Part shown: one piece after another, positions 26,280 to 34,509 of the stretch | How positions within the stretch are numbered: position 1 is the first letter of the stretch | How the letters are laid out: each line of letters begins with the position of its first letter | DNA from: Paenibacillus hamazuiensis | GTDB lineage: Bacteria > Bacillota > Bacilli > Paenibacillales > NBRC-103111 | Direction of reading: 5' to 3' | Length of the DNA: 64,000 bases | NCBI RefSeq assembly: GCF_023276405.1 | Contig: NZ_JALRMO010000001.1 | Location: 2,418,001-2,482,000, forward strand | Notes under the pieces: generated by a model | What the model was told of the DNA's origin: nothing | The model's database searches: none | What the model saw: only the letters and a program-made list of their open reading frames with translations | Translations under genes and position numbers: made by a program

Positions 26280-27497
26280 ATGTCTATCATTCAATCGAAA
26301 TCGGTACCTGCTGTAGCGCCGACCGCTTTCCCGATTCTGATCGCCATCAGTATCGTGCATTTATTGAATGACACGATGCAGTCGACCGTTTCGGCGCTTT
26401 TTCCGATTTTGAAAGAGTCGCTGCATTTGACGTATAAGCAGATCGGGCTGATCGCCTTTTGCATGAGTATGACCGCTTCGCTGCTACAACCGATGGTCGG
26501 GAAATTGGCGGATGCTCATCCCCGGCCCAGTATATTGCCTATAGGGGTCATTTTCACATTGTCCGGTATCGTTGCACTGTCCATGGCATCGAGCCTCGGC
26601 GCCATTTTGCTCGCTGTTATCGCCATCGGGATCGGATCTGCCGTATTTCACCCGGAGTCTTCCCGTGTTGCTCACATGGCCGCCGGGAACAGACGCGGAC
26701 TCGCGCAATCGATATTTCAAGTAGGAGGAACGATCGGCAACTCACTTGGCCCGATTATGACGGCGGTATTATTCGTCCCTTTGGGGCAGTTTGGTGTCAT
26801 CTGGTTTACAATTGCGGCATCGGCCGGCATTGTGATCCAGGTTTACGTAGCAGGCTGGTACCGTGCCAACATGACGAAGCACGCCAGTACGAAGAGCGGG
26901 GCACCCCGTGCAAACCGCACCGCAACATTGTCACGGAACCGGATCGCTTGGGCGATTGCGCTCCTTGTGCTCTTACTTTTTTCTAAGTATGTATATATTT
27001 CCAGCATAACTAGCTACTATTCGTTTTATTTGATTCATAACTTCGGTTTGTCGATTGCGCATGCGCAATTGCTTTTATTCATGTTTTTGTTCGCGTCTGC
27101 GATCGGAATGCTGCTTGGAGGACCGATTGCAGATCGATATGGCCGCCGGAACGTCATATTCCTTTCCATTTTTGGAGCTGCGCCGTTCTGTCTTCTGATG
27201 CCGTATGCAAACTTGTTCGGTTCCGGTGTGCTCGTCATCTGCGCCGGGTTCGTTCTTTCATCGGCTTTTTCAATCATTGTCGTCTATGCGCAAGAGATGC
27301 TTCCGGGTAATGTCGGTCTCATCTCCGGACTGTTTTTTGGTTTGGCGTTCGGTCTCGGCGGTCTTGGCTCAGGCGTGCTCGGCTGGGTCGCCGATGCGAG
27401 AGGTATTGAATTCGTTATGCAGCTGTGCGCCTTCCTTCCATTGCTGGGTGTGTTTGCCTTACTGCTTCCAAAGGATCGCAATGCGGCGGAGGCTTGA
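26280..27497 (+). CDS. MFS efflux transporter, fosmidomycin-resistance (Fsr) type
   Basis: A 405-residue major facilitator with 12 predicted transmembrane segments. Motifs match the Fsr group: HLLNDTMQSTVSALFPILK near the N-terminus, GSAVFHPESSRVAHMAAG (the FHPE signature), FQVGGTIGNSLGP, and in the second half GGPIADRYGRRNVI. It lies 99 bp after the E1-alpha gene, with no strong terminator between them, and 44 bp before the next gene, so it is probably in the riboswitch-controlled unit. GGAGAGGGG precedes the ATG. The substrate is unknown; relatives export antibiotics or small metabolites. Confidence 0.85.
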   Translation: MSIIQSKSVPAVAPTAFPILIAISIVHLLNDTMQSTVSALFPILKESLHLTYKQIGLIAFCMSMTASLLQPMVGKLADAHPRPSILPIGVIFTLSGIVALSMASSLGAILLAVIAIGIGSAVFHPESSRVAHMAAGNRRGLAQSIFQVGGTIGNSLGPIMTAVLFVPLGQFGVIWFTIAASAGIVIQVYVAGWYRANMTKHASTKSGAPRANRTATLSRNRIAWAIALLVLLLFSKYVYISSITSYYSFYLIHNFGLSIAHAQLLLFMFLFASAIGMLLGGPIADRYGRRNVIFLSIFGAAPFCLLMPYANLFGSGVLVICAGFVLSSAFSIIVVYAQEMLPGNVGLISGLFFGLAFGLGGLGSGVLGWVADARGIEFVMQLCAFLPLLGVFALLLPKDRNAAEA

Positions 27498-27541
27498 CTT
27501 CTCCGTCAACCAATTTGTATTTCAAGAAAGGGGATTGGGCC

Positions 27542-27964
27542 ATGATTAGACTATTTGTTTATGGCACGTTGTTAAAAGGGGAAGCTAACCATCATATTGT
27601 CGCTCCTTATCTAATAGCTGTTGAGCCGGGCGTTGTCCGAGGGACGCTGTACAATGTCGGACCGTACCCTGCGCTAATGCTGTCCGAGAGCCACGCTGAT
27701 GGCGTTATCGTGGGTGAATGGATGACTGTAAGCGAAGCCGGGCTGCCGGCGTTGGATCAGTTGGAGAACTTTTATGCACCGGGGGACCCGCGAAACGAAT
27801 ACGAGCGCATGCGCATCGTTGATATCGACGGAAATCGTGAAGGCTGGGTATATGTATATGTAAGGCACGATCCGAGTTGCTTCCCGGAAATCGCGACCGG
27901 CTCGTGGCGAAGCGTGGAGCGGCAGCGAGGCGTATTTAAATGTGAAACGATTAGTGTACAGTAA
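27542..27964 (+). CDS. Gamma-glutamylcyclotransferase-like (AIG2/GGCT) protein
   Basis: A 140-residue single-domain protein of the GGCT fold. It has the substrate-cradling motif VYGTLLKGEANH at the N-terminus and a conserved acidic residue in LDQLENFYAPGDP, the catalytic glutamate region of GGCT. It may release 5-oxoproline from gamma-glutamyl amines, but many family members have no proven reaction. GAAAGGGG precedes the ATG. It is the last gene before a strong terminator. Confidence 0.85.
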   Translation: MIRLFVYGTLLKGEANHHIVAPYLIAVEPGVVRGTLYNVGPYPALMLSESHADGVIVGEWMTVSEAGLPALDQLENFYAPGDPRNEYERMRIVDIDGNREGWVYVYVRHDPSCFPEIATGSWRSVERQRGVFKCETISVQ

Positions 27965-28026
27965 ACATAATACTCCTAACTTTATGCCATGTGATAACTC
28001 AGTCATAATGCTACTGATTTGATATC

Positions 28027-28075
28027 AAGTTCGTATTTCAGGGTTTCGTTGGGAACCTGAAAATACGAACTTTTT
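28027..28075 (+). terminator. Strong terminator closing the riboswitch operon
   Basis: AAGTTCGTATTTCAGG (28027-28042) and CCTGAAAATACGAACTT pair with one bulge around a 13-nt loop, and end in TTTTT. It bounds the E1-alpha/MFS/GGCT unit. Confidence 0.88.
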
Positions 28076-28515
28076 GCGTTTTATAACACGCAATTGCAAA
28101 CTCTACCGAGGAGTCATACAAACAGAGCTTATTAATACTATTTCACAAAACCCGTATTTTGTACAGATGTATGAAAATCAATCATGGTTGTCACGCGGCA
28201 CAAAGTTCGGAGTTTTATGTTACTGCACACAAATCATTCTTTCTTCTACTCTACCGCCTCAAGTAAGGCACTTGTTTCGCGGACGATATCTTTCGCGCGG
28301 TAACACTCCTACAGATAAAACAAAAAGCCGCTAAAATAGCGACTTCTAATGTATCATGTTCAAGTTCCGAGTTAAACGATGCAAGAATAGCTCCCGTTGC
28401 TTACTTAATAAGTATCTTTCTTTCATTCATTATTCATCAAGAAATCAACTCCAATAAATTTCCATTATATTATGACGCTTACCAAGTGCCTTTATCTGAG
28501 CAGGACGTTGCGGTA
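28076..28515. other. Gene-free stretch
   Basis: No supported gene. A weak hairpin AAGCCGCT/AGCGACTT lies near 28325-28345. The short plus-strand frames have no ribosome-binding site. The plus-strand frame at 28486-28755 is antisense to the AraC remnant and is discounted. Confidence 0.45.
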
Positions 28516-28765
28516 TTATTTCTTCACTTTACGTTTGGGTTTCGTCAGGTCAAAACTATGTTTTACCATATCGTGAAGATCATTTCCTTCCGTGACACAA
28601 ATGAGCATATAAAATTCATAACGATAAGTAATTTTCATACGTTCCTCTGGTGTTCGCTCTTTGAGAGAAGATACACTAAAAATCTCCAGATCGTATGGGT
28701 AAGAAAGCACGGGTTTATATTTAAGAGGTCTTATATTATTTTCCTGATTGAATGAATGAACGATT
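28516..28765 (-). pseudogene. AraC-family regulator, N-terminal remnant
   Basis: Reading on the minus strand, RVIVHSFNQEN (spaced), then KYKPVLSYPYDLEIFSVSS, KERTPEERMKITYRYEFYML and ICVTEG match the N-terminal cupin-like ligand domain of AraC-type regulators. The frame then drifts and stops about 80 residues in. The helix-turn-helix domain is missing. The normal start is also damaged: AAGGAGG is followed by GTT CGT where an ATG would be expected. It sits head-to-head with the duplicated promoter module at 28796-28877. Confidence 0.6.
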
Positions 28766-28795
28766 ACACGAACCTCCTTTAAAAGTATTTGATGA

Positions 28796-28878
28796 ATTGA
28801 AATGTCCGTAAAATATCATTAAATTTCCCGTTTTTGCCTTCAGAAAAGCTGACAAATGACCTAAAATGATCATATCAT
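28796..28878 (+). promoter_or_regulatory. Promoter/operator module, copy A
   Basis: ATTGAAATGTCCG begins at 28796 and AATGACCTAAAATGATCATATCAT begins at 28855, 59 bp apart. The same two blocks at the same 59-bp distance occur at 30502-30584. The blocks resemble each other (AAATGWCC...TAAAAT...TCAT), as expected for a pair of direct sites bound by an AraC-type regulator. It lies upstream of the radical SAM gene. Confidence 0.6.
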
Positions 28879-28965
28879 AATATTGGAACGAAACAAAACA
28901 GGTAGTGGCTAGAAGTAACATGAAATCCTAATGTGAGATCATTGCCCAAAATAAGGAAGGATAAC

Positions 28966-29808
28966 ATGCGGGTTAATAGCATAACAGCAAAAAAAATCTT
29001 AACTGAAATGCAAGGAGATTCAAGTGTTGGTTTCACACATTCATTAAATCCTTATAGTGGTTGTGCATTTGGATGTAGGTATTGCTACGTTAGAGAAATG
29101 CCTATTCAGAAGTACAGTGATACTCCATGGGGAGAATGGGTAAGCATCAAAACAAATGCGGCCGACAAATATCGGAATGAGATGGTCAATCTCCGCCGGA
29201 GAAATAAGTCCATTAATCTTTTTATGTCTACTGCAACAGATCCCTATCAACCACTGGAACGGAAGACAGAGCTAACACGCTCTATTTTAGAGGAAATGGT
29301 CAAATACCCTCCAGATTTCCTTCAGATACAAACACGGAGTCCTCTTGTAGTAAGGGATCTTAACCTATTACTTGAACTAAATCAAAAATGCGAGGTCCTT
29401 GTCTCTATGACTATAGAAACAGATCGGGAAGATATGAAACGATTGTTCGCTCCCCATGCTCCAGGTATTAAGTTACGCTTGAAGGCATTAAAAGAAATGA
29501 ATAACGTAGGAATCGCTACCCAAGCTTCCATTTCGCCTGTACTTCCATTCACACCCGATTTTCCTAAAACACTGGAGTCCATCGTTGATCGGATCTACAT
29601 CGACACACTTAACATTGGAGATGGAACAAGGGGGAAACGTTCTGAGCGCTTAGGCATGCCATTTTTGTTTAAAGAGAACGGGTTGTCCGGATGGTATCAA
29701 ATGGATATTCATCTTAGAGTGGAAAAGTATTTTAAAAAGTTTTTTCCGGAAGAAATGATATTTATTTCTTCAGATAAGGTTTATCCCTTAAAAGGAAAAG
29801 TATTTTAA
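28966..29808 (+). CDS. SPL-family radical SAM protein
   Basis: A 280-residue iron-sulfur enzyme. The CxxxCxxC cluster is Cys33, Cys37 and Cys40 (GCAFGCRYCYVREMP), as in the spore-photoproduct-lyase-like group COG1533. Further family marks are LFMSTATDPYQPLERK and QIQTRSPLVVRDL. It should cleave S-adenosylmethionine to a 5'-deoxyadenosyl radical. The substrate is unknown; relatives include DNA-repair and nucleic-acid-linked proteins. The ATG at 28966 follows AAGGAAGG. A DEDDh exonuclease gene follows after 55 bp, hinting at a nucleic-acid role for the pair. Confidence 0.85.
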   Translation: MRVNSITAKKILTEMQGDSSVGFTHSLNPYSGCAFGCRYCYVREMPIQKYSDTPWGEWVSIKTNAADKYRNEMVNLRRRNKSINLFMSTATDPYQPLERKTELTRSILEEMVKYPPDFLQIQTRSPLVVRDLNLLLELNQKCEVLVSMTIETDREDMKRLFAPHAPGIKLRLKALKEMNNVGIATQASISPVLPFTPDFPKTLESIVDRIYIDTLNIGDGTRGKRSERLGMPFLFKENGLSGWYQMDIHLRVEKYFKKFFPEEMIFISSDKVYPLKGKVF

Positions 29809-29863
29809 TAGGCGGGTTTTATCCTACTTTTAAGGTATTAGGAAGATAAAGGAGAATGAACTT

Positions 29864-30460
29864 TTGAATTTTACAGCAATTGATTTTGAAACCGCAAACT
29901 TAAACCGATCGAGTGCGTGCTCTCTGGGTTTAGTTCAAGTTAGGGATGGGATTGTAACTGGTGAATATGAATGGCTAATTGATCCACAACAGCCCTTTAA
30001 TCGAATGAATATGGCCATCCATGGTATTACACCTTCCACGGTTGACAAGCAACCTATATTTGGAGAACTATGGACAACCATTGAACCACTAATATCCGGA
30101 GAAATTATTATTGCACATAATGCTGTTTTTGATATAAGCGTGCTGAGGTATTGTTTAGATGCCGCTGAAAAAAGCTATCCAGAGATACAATATTTATGTA
30201 CGTACAGAATTGGGAAAAAGCTGCTACAAGAGCTATCCTCCCACAAATTAAACATTATTTCTCACTATTTCGGAATTCGTCTAAATCACCATAACGCGCT
30301 CGATGATGCCCGGGCATGTGCCCAAATTATGTTAAATTTAATGGAACAGCAAAAGGAATGTGATCCGCTGCTTTTTGCGAAATCCCTGGGATTTCAAGCG
30401 GGATCACTGTATTCAGGTGGGTATACGCCTTTCAGGAAATATAAAATAAATCAAAAATAG
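29864..30460 (+). CDS. DEDDh 3'-5' exonuclease (DNA polymerase III epsilon-like)
   Basis: A 198-residue single-domain exonuclease. The catalytic acids are visible: DFETAN (Asp7, Glu9) in motif I, IAHNAVFDISVL in motif II, and HNALDDARA in motif III. That gives the DEDDh set. The C-terminal 40 residues have no known domain. It starts at TTG 29864, with AAAGGAG upstream; the ATG eight bases earlier is out of frame and stops at once. It probably trims DNA or RNA ends and is likely co-transcribed with the radical SAM gene. Confidence 0.87.
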   Translation: MNFTAIDFETANLNRSSACSLGLVQVRDGIVTGEYEWLIDPQQPFNRMNMAIHGITPSTVDKQPIFGELWTTIEPLISGEIIIAHNAVFDISVLRYCLDAAEKSYPEIQYLCTYRIGKKLLQELSSHKLNIISHYFGIRLNHHNALDDARACAQIMLNLMEQQKECDPLLFAKSLGFQAGSLYSGGYTPFRKYKINQK

Positions 30461-30501
30461 GTAGTTGGCAATGCCAACTTCAATCCAAGGCCGATGGGCT
30501 G

Positions 30502-30584
30502 ATTGAAATGTCCGAAATATGTCAGTTATAGTCTTGATTTCACCTTTTATTATTATAAACAATGACTTAAAATGATCATATCAT
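30502..30584 (+). promoter_or_regulatory. Promoter/operator module, copy B
   Basis: Second copy of the two-block module (ATTGAAATGTCCG at 30502; AATGACTTAAAATGATCATATCAT at 30561), with exactly the 59-bp spacing of copy A. It lies 26 bp before the esterase start. The DNA between the blocks is not conserved, so selection on the blocks or on their spacing is suggested. Confidence 0.6.
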
Positions 30585-30609
30585 CTTAACTATGAAAGGA
30601 CTATTACAA

Positions 30610-32073
30610 ATGAAACCTGACCATACCCTCAACGGAAGCACCGAACATATGACCGATGCCGCTGGCCAAGCGGTCCGCTCCTGGCTGGGCATCCCCTACG
30701 CCAGTGCAGAACGCTTCCGCCGACCCATTTTGCTGCCGTTCAACCCGGCCCTGCCGTACGACCAGAAGGGACCCGCCCCGCTGCAACCCGGCGACAATAG
30801 CTGGTTGGAGGCCGACAACGGATTCAGCGAGGACTGCCTGAACCTTAACGTCTGGGCACCCGAAGACGCTGGCGACGAACCGCTCCCCGTGGTCGTCTAC
30901 ATCTACGGTGGCGGCTTCGAACGCGGCGCGAACACCCAGACCACCTCGAACGCCTCAGGTCTCGCCGCGACCGGCCGCGCCATTGGGGTGTCCCTGAACT
31001 ACCGGCTCGGTCCCTTCGGTTGGCTCTCCCTCTCCCAATACGGTGGAGTGTTCGCGGACGCCACCAACCTCGGCCTACAGGACATCATCACCGCACTAAG
31101 ATGGGTACAGGAGAACATCGCTCGTTTCGGTGGCGACCCTCAGAACGTCACCGTCACCGGCCACAGCGCTGGGGCGTTCTCCTCGATAGCGCTCCTCGCA
31201 GCGCCGGCAGCTGACGGACTCTACCATCGCCTCGCTGCGTTCTCCGGCGGCGCCTCTCGGATCGTTCCGGCCTGGTGGGCTGAAGAACTAGCGAACAAGT
31301 TTCTCACCGAACTTGGCATCGCTGACGATCCCGAACAACTGCTCACCCTGGATGGAAAGCTCCTCTCTGAGACGCTCTTCAAGGTTGGCCCACGTGACAT
31401 CGGCGACCGAAACGGCATCGACAACACGACGATTGGCATTGTGAACGATCACTCTCAGACCGGTGGTGTTCTCATCGACACACCGCTGCGAGTTCTCGAA
31501 TCCGGGCGTCAGCGCGATGTTGACATTCTCTTTAGCACGGCGACGAACGAGGTAGACTGGTGGGTTATTAACGATACCAAGCAGTTCGACCCGGGCAGCA
31601 TCGACAACCTTGTTGACGAACTGGTAACGAAGTCTCGGATCCCTCGAAGCCGTGCTCGGGATATCGTCGCCGCCTACGACGTCAACGGACGTACTCCGGT
31701 CGAAGTACGCGGGGCGCTCTTGACCGACTACATCTATACCCTGCCCGCCGCCCGTGCGGCACTCGCCCACGCCGCTGCAGGCGGCAACGCTCACCTGCTC
31801 TCCGTTGGCCCTGTCGAGGGTGCACCAGCGGTACACGGCACGGAGATGTACGGCATCGTTGGCCAGCAACGCCCCCGACATAGCGACGAACAAGCGATCC
31901 GGGACACCTTCGTCCGCGACGCCCTCATCGACTTTGCCGCAGGGAAACACGAACGGCTTTGGAATTCCGTAACCACGGAACCTATCACACATGGGATTGG
32001 CAACCCACCATTCGACCCCACCGCCCATGCGGCCGAAGTCCTGCGCATCTTCGCGGGCATTGAACGGCCCTGA
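30610..32073 (+). CDS. Type-B carboxylesterase, probably horizontally acquired
   Basis: A 487-residue alpha/beta hydrolase of the carboxylesterase/para-nitrobenzyl-esterase family. It has EDCLNLNVWAPEDA, oxyanion-hole GGGFERG, nucleophile Ser186 in TGHSAG (GESAG is usual), and AVHGTEM around the likely catalytic histidine. It should hydrolyse small esters in the cytosol, as there is no signal peptide. GC content and codon use (many GCC, ACC, CTC and CGC) are far higher than in the AT-rich flanks, like an actinobacterial gene. AAAGGA precedes the ATG at 30610. It sits directly under promoter copy B. Confidence 0.88.
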   Translation: MKPDHTLNGSTEHMTDAAGQAVRSWLGIPYASAERFRRPILLPFNPALPYDQKGPAPLQPGDNSWLEADNGFSEDCLNLNVWAPEDAGDEPLPVVVYIYGGGFERGANTQTTSNASGLAATGRAIGVSLNYRLGPFGWLSLSQYGGVFADATNLGLQDIITALRWVQENIARFGGDPQNVTVTGHSAGAFSSIALLAAPAADGLYHRLAAFSGGASRIVPAWWAEELANKFLTELGIADDPEQLLTLDGKLLSETLFKVGPRDIGDRNGIDNTTIGIVNDHSQTGGVLIDTPLRVLESGRQRDVDILFSTATNEVDWWVINDTKQFDPGSIDNLVDELVTKSRIPRSRARDIVAAYDVNGRTPVEVRGALLTDYIYTLPAARAALAHAAAGGNAHLLSVGPVEGAPAVHGTEMYGIVGQQRPRHSDEQAIRDTFVRDALIDFAAGKHERLWNSVTTEPITHGIGNPPFDPTAHAAEVLRIFAGIERP

Positions 32074-32140
32074 ACTGCCCCTTACGCGCACGGGGTCGCG
32101 CACCGATCCAACTCTCACGTGCTGCCCCGGCCCCGCTTGA
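32074..32140 (+). other. GC-rich tail after the esterase
   Basis: About 65 bp of high-GC DNA that continues the foreign composition past the stop codon. It ends abruptly at the first transposon-end-like repeat, so the import boundary may lie near 32140. Confidence 0.4.
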
Positions 32141-32282
32141 TCGGTTAAGGATGTTTGTTCTTGTCCATTTCGGTAAAGGATATATATTCTTATCCTTCGA
32201 TTTGGACAGGAATATATATCTATAAATAAAAAAAACGCGATTTACGCGGATTCTAATGACTACATATTCTTGTCTTTTGACA
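32141..32282 (+). repeat. Transposon-end-like repeat, divergent copy 1
   Basis: Right-end orientation. Two direct motifs (GGATGTTTGTTCTTGTCC and GGATATATATTCTTATCC), one inverted motif (GGACAGGAATATATATC), a spacer with CGCGATTTACGCG after an A-run, then the terminal CTACATATTCTTGTCTTTTGACA. Read inward from 32282 it begins TGTCAAAAGACAAGAA. The layout matches copies 2 and 4 although the sequence differs. Confidence 0.6.
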
Positions 32283-32555
32283 TCTACACATCTTAGTTCA
32301 AACCGACCAGTCCTCCCAGTAGTCAGCAGTCAGTAGATGTATTGGAATAGCGTTATTAGGGTATAAAATTAAAGCATTTGATGTGCGTACAACCGAAATG
32401 GAGAAATCTTTATACGGGTATTACAAGGGTTAGATGTGTTATTGGTTGAATGATGGATTCATTCGGCACTTGGTAGCCCCCCACCATAGAAAAAAACCTT
32501 GAAAGGCACGAAGCCAATCAAGGGAAATTAAGTAATGTCTTCAATAATTATTTAA
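32283..32555. other. Gene-free stretch with a minus-strand terminator
   Basis: No gene seen. CCTTGA(TT)GGC / GCC(TT)TCAAGG (32497-32523) followed on the minus strand by a run of T is an intrinsic terminator for the hypothetical gene at 32556-32774. Confidence 0.65.
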
Positions 32556-32774
32556 TTAACCAAAAAACCAAGCCTCAGAACTTTTTTCATCTATTATTAC
32601 AAATATTGGTCCCTCCAGCATTCCTCCATTTGTAGGTCTTACTTCAAAGGCAGCAGACCAGTGATATGGATTACGAGGAGACCTGTTAATGCTAATAAAA
32701 TGTAATGTATAATGCTCTGAAGTATGGTTGCTTATGAATTTCAAAGCAATTTCTTTAGCCTCGATTTCTGTCAT
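32556..32774 (-). CDS. Small hypothetical protein
   Basis: A 72-residue protein of unknown function. It starts TEIEAKEIALKFI, has a central beta pattern (HYTLHFISINRSP; HWSAAFEVRP), and ends IFVIIDEKSSEAWFFG, a compact alpha-beta layout. There is no signal peptide. GGAAG before the ATG at 32774 and a terminator right after the stop support a real single gene. It is similar in style to small YxxF-like Bacillus proteins, but I cannot name a family. Confidence 0.6.
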   Translation of the reverse strand: MTEIEAKEIALKFISNHTSEHYTLHFISINRSPRNPYHWSAAFEVRPTNGGMLEGPIFVIIDEKSSEAWFFG

Positions 32775-33092
32775 CTAATTCTTCCATATTGCAATTGCAA
32801 AAGATATAGCTTAACAATATCATTATCATTCTATAACACACTCGACTTTGCGCCCCGAACATCTCTACAAAATAGGCTTCACTGGTTAAGTGATTCTGTA
32901 ACTGGTCAAGACTCCTGAATAAATATGTCTCTCAGCAATGAAGTAAATCCATTTCCAGGTTGAATCTTACGATCTTACGGTTTACCGTCTGGATCACTTT
33001 AGAGAGCGATAATAATACCCGTTCCACCACTCTGCCCGATAATTCAATCAGAATGCCTTGTGCTAGGTAACCTCCTTCCCTTCAAAGTGATC
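32775..33092. other. Gene-free stretch
   Basis: No supported gene or clear regulatory site. AT-rich, and the frames are short and lack ribosome-binding sites. Confidence 0.4.
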
Positions 33093-33235
33093 TCGGGAAT
33101 GGGGTAATGTTCTTGTCAAAATCGGGAATGGGATAAAGTTCTTGTCATTGAAATTTGACAAGAACCTTATCCCATAAATAAAAAAATCCGCGGTTTACGT
33201 GACATTTAATGAGATAATGTTCTTGTCACCCGACA
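33093..33235 (+). repeat. Transposon-end-like repeat, copy 2
   Basis: Two direct units TCGGGAATGGGRTAAWGTTCTTGTC (33093 and 33123), an inverted unit TGACAAGAACCTTATCCCAT, a spacer with CCGCGGTTTACG after an A-run, then the terminal unit ATGAGATAATGTTCTTGTC-ACCCGACA ending at 33235. Read inward it begins TGTCGGGTGACAAGAAC. The TGT...ACA edge plus repeated roughly 20-bp units resembles transposase-binding ends of Tn7, Tn5053, IS21 and Mu-type elements. Confidence 0.7.
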
Positions 33236-33318
33236 CTTGGACATTATATATTGTTACACACTATATATGTGTTTTTTATGGATCAAAAAAAAATAAGTCC
33301 ATCCGATTTTCATTTACA

Positions 33319-33376
33319 AAAAGAAGAACAACCCCATGTAAGAATGAAATCGTCTACATGGGGTTGTTCTTCTTTT
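33319..33376. terminator. 22-bp perfect inverted repeat, bidirectional terminator
   Basis: Arms 33319-33340 and 33355-33376 are perfectly complementary and flanked by A-run and T-run, with a 14-nt loop. The T-run on each strand makes it able to stop transcription both ways. It lies 84 bp downstream of the two-component kinase gene on the minus strand. Confidence 0.75.
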
Positions 33377-33459
33377 GTGTACGTCGGAGGAAACAACTAC
33401 ACAATTTTGTGCGTTGAATTAATAAATCTTCATTTATTTTCTTTTTTCATGTAATGCTG

Positions 33460-34509
33460 CTAAGTTGTAACTTGTTCTGGCCTAGCAAATGATCTAAGTG
33501 TTATTCTGAATCTGCTCCCGTTTTCGTCGGTGTGTTCTAACTCCAGTTGCCCACCCATCATCTCGGCCAGATGCCTCGCGATGGAGAGTCCGAGCCCCGA
33601 GCCGCCTTGGTTGCGATTACGCGACGATTCTACTCGATAAAACCGTTCAAAAATGAGATCTCTCTGGTGAGCACGAATGCCTATGCCCGTGTCCTTCACA
33701 CGTACTACCAAGTTCTCGGCCTCCGAAGTTAAAAGAATGTTGACGTCACCGCCCTGTCGGTTGTAGCGAACTGCATTCTCGATCACATTATGAAAAACAT
33801 GGAACCATAGATGTCGACTGCCGACCACGTTGTCCGTAGGTTGTTGCAAAAGGACTTCCAGCCGTATAGAAACCCCAAGCGTTCGTGAGATCGGTTTAAT
33901 TTCCACTATGATATCATGCAGCAACTGCCGCAAATCGAAAGTCTCGTCATCTCCCGGGGCATATCTGCCGTCGGACAAAAGAAGCAAGTCCTCAACAAGC
34001 GATTCCAGACGGCTTAACATGCGATCCGCAGCAAGTCGGAAGTCTTCCCTATCTGCAGGATCATCCGGAGATAGAACAAGCACATCCAGCTGCGTTCTCA
34101 GTATGGCCAACGGAGTGCGCAACTCGTGCGACGCATCGCTAATGAATCGGCTCTGTTGACGGAATGCAGCCTCTAACCGATCCAGCATGGAGTTGAATGA
34201 CAGGCCGAGGTCGCGCAGTTCTTCTTCCCATTCTTCCAAACGTAACCGGGTATGAAGGGTGCGGCTATCGATTCCGGCAACTGCTTCGCTCATTTCGCGA
34301 ACAGGTCTTAAAGCAAGCCCTGAGACCCAATACGAGCTAACCATCCCCGCAATTACAGTGAAAGCAAAGCTGAACAGCATGTTCGACAAGATCGGGGTGG
34401 AGTGAGAAAAGATAGCAAGCAAGCCGGCAAAAATCAAACATAGCATCATAAGAACGGAGGTGGTGTAGAGCGCTAATCGAGTACGCAAAGAGAGGCGGTA
34501 TCTCTTCAT
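33460..34509 (-). CDS. Sensor histidine kinase
   Basis: A 349-residue short kinase. Two closely spaced transmembrane segments (about 12-34 and 41-63) leave almost no extracellular loop, the form of intramembrane-sensing kinases. HAMP (about 64-117) is followed by H-box SDASHELRTPLAILR, N-box FHNVIENAVRY, DTGIGI and GGSGLGLSIARHLAEMMGG. The ATG at 34509 overlaps the regulator stop (ATGA). With the MerE-like gene and small membrane peptide upstream it probably reports on membrane or metal stress. The signal is not known. Confidence 0.9.
   Translation of the reverse strand: MKRYRLSLRTRLALYTTSVLMMLCLIFAGLLAIFSHSTPILSNMLFSFAFTVIAGMVSSYWVSGLALRPVREMSEAVAGIDSRTLHTRLRLEEWEEELRDLGLSFNSMLDRLEAAFRQQSRFISDASHELRTPLAILRTQLDVLVLSPDDPADREDFRLAADRMLSRLESLVEDLLLLSDGRYAPGDDETFDLRQLLHDIIVEIKPISRTLGVSIRLEVLLQQPTDNVVGSRHLWFHVFHNVIENAVRYNRQGGDVNILLTSEAENLVVRVKDTGIGIRAHQRDLIFERFYRVESSRNRNQGGSGLGLSIARHLAEMMGGQLELEHTDENGSRFRITLRSFARPEQVTT

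Noticed and set aside
26224-26310. A possible short leader peptide (SKFCSADNVEFLWRGVNL) before the MFS gene
   Set aside because: It starts at TTG and overlaps the MFS start, with no codon repeats or hairpins of an attenuator; probably chance.
28486-28755. An 89-residue plus-strand open frame
   Set aside because: It is antisense to the AraC remnant, which gives recognisable family motifs; this frame gives none.
33319-33376. The 22-bp inverted repeat as a sixth transposon end
   Set aside because: It shares no TGTCGGG edge or GACAAGAAC unit and has the A-run/T-run flanks of a bidirectional terminator.
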